From positions 1-64,000 of the forward strand of contig JAISNP010000021.1 of the NCBI GenBank assembly GCA_031276175.1: a DNA stretch of 64,000 nt, given 5' to 3'. Position numbers and translations under genes: made by a program. The notes under the pieces are model-generated. The model worked only from the letters and a program-made list of their open reading frames with translations, was not told where the DNA came from and ran no database searches. This document shows, piece after piece, positions 61,677 to 64,000 of this stretch (its first letter is position 1; every line of letters begins with the position of its first letter). This stretch comes from Tannerella sp. GTDB lineage: Bacteria > Bacteroidota > Bacteroidia > Bacteroidales > Tannerellaceae.

Positions 61677-64000
61677 CTACTGTCGTTGTTTCGTTTCCAG
61701 ATACTCGAAATGCGCCCGTCCCAGGTGCAGGTCGCCGTAGGAGACGTCGTCGCCGAGCGCTGCTTTTGCGTCCGACAGGTTCGTAATGTCCGTACTGCGG
61801 AAGTAGTCGACAATTTTTTCGAGCTTTTCGGCGGGCAGCAGTATTTTCGCATCCAGTTCGCCTGCGGCAATGAAGTGCGCCAGATGGCCTTCGACCGTCT
61901 GACGGGTCAGGTCGCGTTCGGAGGCAATCTCGTCGACGATTCCGGCTGCCTTCCGTCGGAAAAGGTCGAAGCTGATGCGGCGGGTATCTTCGGCGGGTGG
62001 TTTGGGTTTGGGGAGGGATTCGGCAGGCGGTTTTTCCCGGTTGGAAAACGGTATGCCGTCCTTTGCCATGCCGTTTTCTTCGCAATATGCCCGGACGATT
62101 TCGATTATGTCCGCGCCGAAGCGTTCGACTTTCTTCTCGCCTATGCCGTGTATCTGCAGCAGCGATTTGCTGTCCGTCGGCAGGTAGTGCACGAGTTCGT
62201 ACAACGCCTTTTGCGAAAATACGGCGTAGGGCGGCTGGTCCAGTTCGGCGGCCTTCTCCATGCGCCACGCGCGGAGGATGTCGAAAAGGACGGGATGGTC
62301 GACCGTCTCGCTATCTATCGCCGAGAACTTGCGGACTTCCTTCGGTTTTTCTTTTTGAATCGCCGCCGTTGCCCTTGCGTGGAGAAATTCGGACAGATTG
62401 AATCCCCCGAAGCAGGCGCAGAGAGATTTGTATTTGACTTGCGCATCCTCTTCCAGTCGGTTTACGACGTTGCAGAGTTGCTTTTTCACCGTCTTGTTGT
62501 CAATGTCGAGGTCTGCCCGGGCGAGGGGGTCGAGAATCAGTTCCGCCATCTTGCCGGAGAAATATTTTGCCGCATGTCCGATACGTTCCTGCAGGGCGTC
62601 GTTGCGTTCGATGTCGGGCTGCTGCGGAAGGAGCCGGTCGATTTGCTTCCGGAAGCGGTCGCCCATTTCAACGATGTCCGTCCGGACGGATTGTCGCATA
62701 CGGTTGAACACTTCGCACGTCTGCGCGGGAATACTCCCCCTGTTTTCGGAAATGATTTTCCCGACATATGAAATGCGGCCGTGCAGGGATTCGAAGCCGA
62801 ACAGTTCGTTGACCTGTTCGTGCTGAAACGCCATGCGTGCCGATTCGAGCTGTTTTTCGTCGGGCTGGTTCTGTTCGACATGAAGTGTGAAATCATTGAC
62901 ATCGCGGTCGCGGATGATACTTCCGGGACGGATGGGCGAACTGAGCGTCAAGCCTTCGAGCGTTTTGCAGCGGCTGAGTGCGACGTAGACCTGTCCGTGC
63001 GCGAAAGACGCTTCGGCATCGACGATGGCGCGCTCGAACGTCAGCCCCTGGCTCTTATGGATGGTGATTGCCCATGCCGGTTTGAGCGGAAACTGTACGA
63101 ACGATCCGTCTATCTCTTCGCGTATCTCGCGCGTTGCGTCGTCGATAACGTACTTCACGTTGTCCCACTTCTGCGGTATGACGACGATTTCTTCCTCTCC
63201 CTCTCCGGGGCAGACGACGTGAATCTCGTCGTCGGTGATTTTCGTGATTCTACCCACCTTCCCGTTGTAGAAGCGTTTTTCGGGCGAGACATCGTTTTTG
63301 ACGAACATCACCTGCGCGTTTTCCTTCAGCGCCAGTTCGTAGTCGGTAGGATAGGAATATTCGGGAAACACGCCCGAAACCTTGGCGGTGAAACGGTGCA
63401 CCCTGCCCGGCAACGCTTCCAGACGGCTGTCGTTGATGCGTTGCGCCTGCACGTTGTGGGTGCAGAGGGTGATGCAGCCGTCGTCGTCTTTGGGGCGGAA
63501 ACCGGGGATGAAGCGCCGGTTCAGCGCAGTCAGCACCTCGCCGTCCAGTTCGTTTCGGCGCACCTTGTTGAGGATGGAGATGAAGTGGTCGTCCTGCTGG
63601 CGGAAGACCTGCGTAAGCTCAATGCCGACAAATGAGGTTTCGCCCAAAGCTCTGCTGCTGAAAAAGTATGGCGTCTCGTACAATTCGCCCAACTGCCGGC
63701 GTTCGTCGTCCTTGACAATCGGCGCCAGTTGTTGCAAATCGCCGATCATGAGCAGTTGCACGCCGCCGAAAGGTTTGTTTTGTGCGCGCAGACGGCGCAG
63801 GACAACGTCTATCGCATCGAGCAGGTCGGCGCGTACCATGCTTATCTCGTCGATGACAAGCAAGTCGAGGCTTCGGATGATATTGAGTTTTTCTCTGTTG
63901 ACACGAATCCGGGCGGGATCCACCTTTTCGAAACCGACGAGCAGGCCGGGCGGAAGTTGGAAGAAGGAATGAATCGTTACGCCGCGCGCATTGACGGCCG
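61677..64000 (-). CDS. PIF1/RecD-like helicase, partial at the right edge
   Basis: This superfamily 1 helicase is seen without its N-terminus, which lies past the window. The visible frame starts at AVNARGVTIHSFFQLPPG near the edge. It contains motif II VIDEISMVRADLLDAID, motif III VQLLMIGDLQQLAPIVK, a UvrD-C2-like module with AITIHKSQGLTFERAIVDAE and VALSRCKTLEGL, and a C-terminal HRDC-like region (QKALYELVHYLPTDSKSLLQ, IHGIGEKKVERFG). A final helix-turn-helix type region (GHLAHFIAAGELDAKILLPA) is typical of Bacteroidota helicases of this type. It probably unwinds DNA in repair. The final ~300 residues are well preserved. Confidence 0.88.
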   Translation of the reverse strand, partial: AVNARGVTIHSFFQLPPGLLVGFEKVDPARIRVNREKLNIIRSLDLLVIDEISMVRADLLDAIDVVLRRLRAQNKPFGGVQLLMIGDLQQLAPIVKDDERRQLGELYETPYFFSSRALGETSFVGIELTQVFRQQDDHFISILNKVRRNELDGEVLTALNRRFIPGFRPKDDDGCITLCTHNVQAQRINDSRLEALPGRVHRFTAKVSGVFPEYSYPTDYELALKENAQVMFVKNDVSPEKRFYNGKVGRITKITDDEIHVVCPGEGEEEIVVIPQKWDNVKYVIDDATREIREEIDGSFVQFPLKPAWAITIHKSQGLTFERAIVDAEASFAHGQVYVALSRCKTLEGLTLSSPIRPGSIIRDRDVNDFTLHVEQNQPDEKQLESARMAFQHEQVNELFGFESLHGRISYVGKIISENRGSIPAQTCEVFNRMRQSVRTDIVEMGDRFRKQIDRLLPQQPDIERNDALQERIGHAAKYFSGKMAELILDPLARADLDIDNKTVKKQLCNVVNRLEEDAQVKYKSLCACFGGFNLSEFLHARATAAIQKEKPKEVRKFSAIDSETVDHPVLFDILRAWRMEKAAELDQPPYAVFSQKALYELVHYLPTDSKSLLQIHGIGEKKVERFGADIIEIVRAYCEENGMAKDGIPFSNREKPPAESLPKPKPPAEDTRRISFDLFRRKAAGIVDEIASERDLTRQTVEGHLAHFIAAGELDAKILLPAEKLEKIVDYFRSTDITNLSDAKAALGDDVSYGDLHLGRAHFEYLETKQRQ

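Overview
The window is a chromosomal segment of a Bacteroidales bacterium (phylum Bacteroidota) of intermediate GC. The evidence is a SusC/SusD pair with a DUF1735-type lipoprotein, the type IX secretion protein SprA downstream of ruvA, a DUF349 protein, an outer-membrane DUF3078 barrel, a complete Rnf complex with an RseC-type protein, and many promoters with the Bacteroidota -7 box TAnnTTTG. No phage genes or intact insertion sequences are seen. No tRNA or rRNA was recognised by eye. The species cannot be named from this sequence.

Layout. 1-12.8 kb is a carbohydrate-use region: a ROK kinase, a GH78-like alpha-L-rhamnosidase divergent from susC-susD-lipoprotein, a carboxypeptidase-regulatory-domain protein, and an ECF sigma factor whose FecR-like anti-sigma gene is reduced to a stub. 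It then runs through a graveyard (an esterase-like stub, a tandem array, and a shrunken second copy of the rhamnosidase) to a second ECF sigma factor. 12.8-25.9 kb holds an outer-membrane TonB-type receptor, a DUF349 protein with a repeated acidic N-terminus, sprA and ruvA. 26.3-31.4 kb holds metA with a VOC protein, and guaB of the protist-like type with an ABC-F gene. 31.7-38 kb holds dnaG with a NatA/NatB-like exporter, divergent from a thioredoxin-like, bifunctional-nuclease, rsmE operon. 38-42.9 kb holds an HxlR regulator divergent from a radical SAM gene plus a small membrane protein, an unrecognised gene and a DUF3078 barrel. 43-49.7 kb is rseC-rnfBCDGEA followed by galE. 50-54.5 kb is a compact module of an Hsp70-like protein, a miniature GrpE-like protein, a membrane protein and a lipoprotein. 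54.7-64 kb holds a sugar isomerase-like protein, a DivIC/FtsB-like protein, dnaX, lon, and a PIF1-like helicase that runs off the right edge.

The most unusual signal is a set of five intergenic tandem arrays, all with exactly 21-bp period, each with a palindromic core. Four unrelated core types are present, and arrays 4 and 5 look related. Each array begins or ends within about 100 bp of the 3' end of a gene or gene remnant. In the third array the palindrome arms differ from unit to unit but change symmetrically, as expected if the palindrome is maintained. A separate ~90-110 bp dispersed repeat occurs at position 1 (inverted) and at 27.7 kb.
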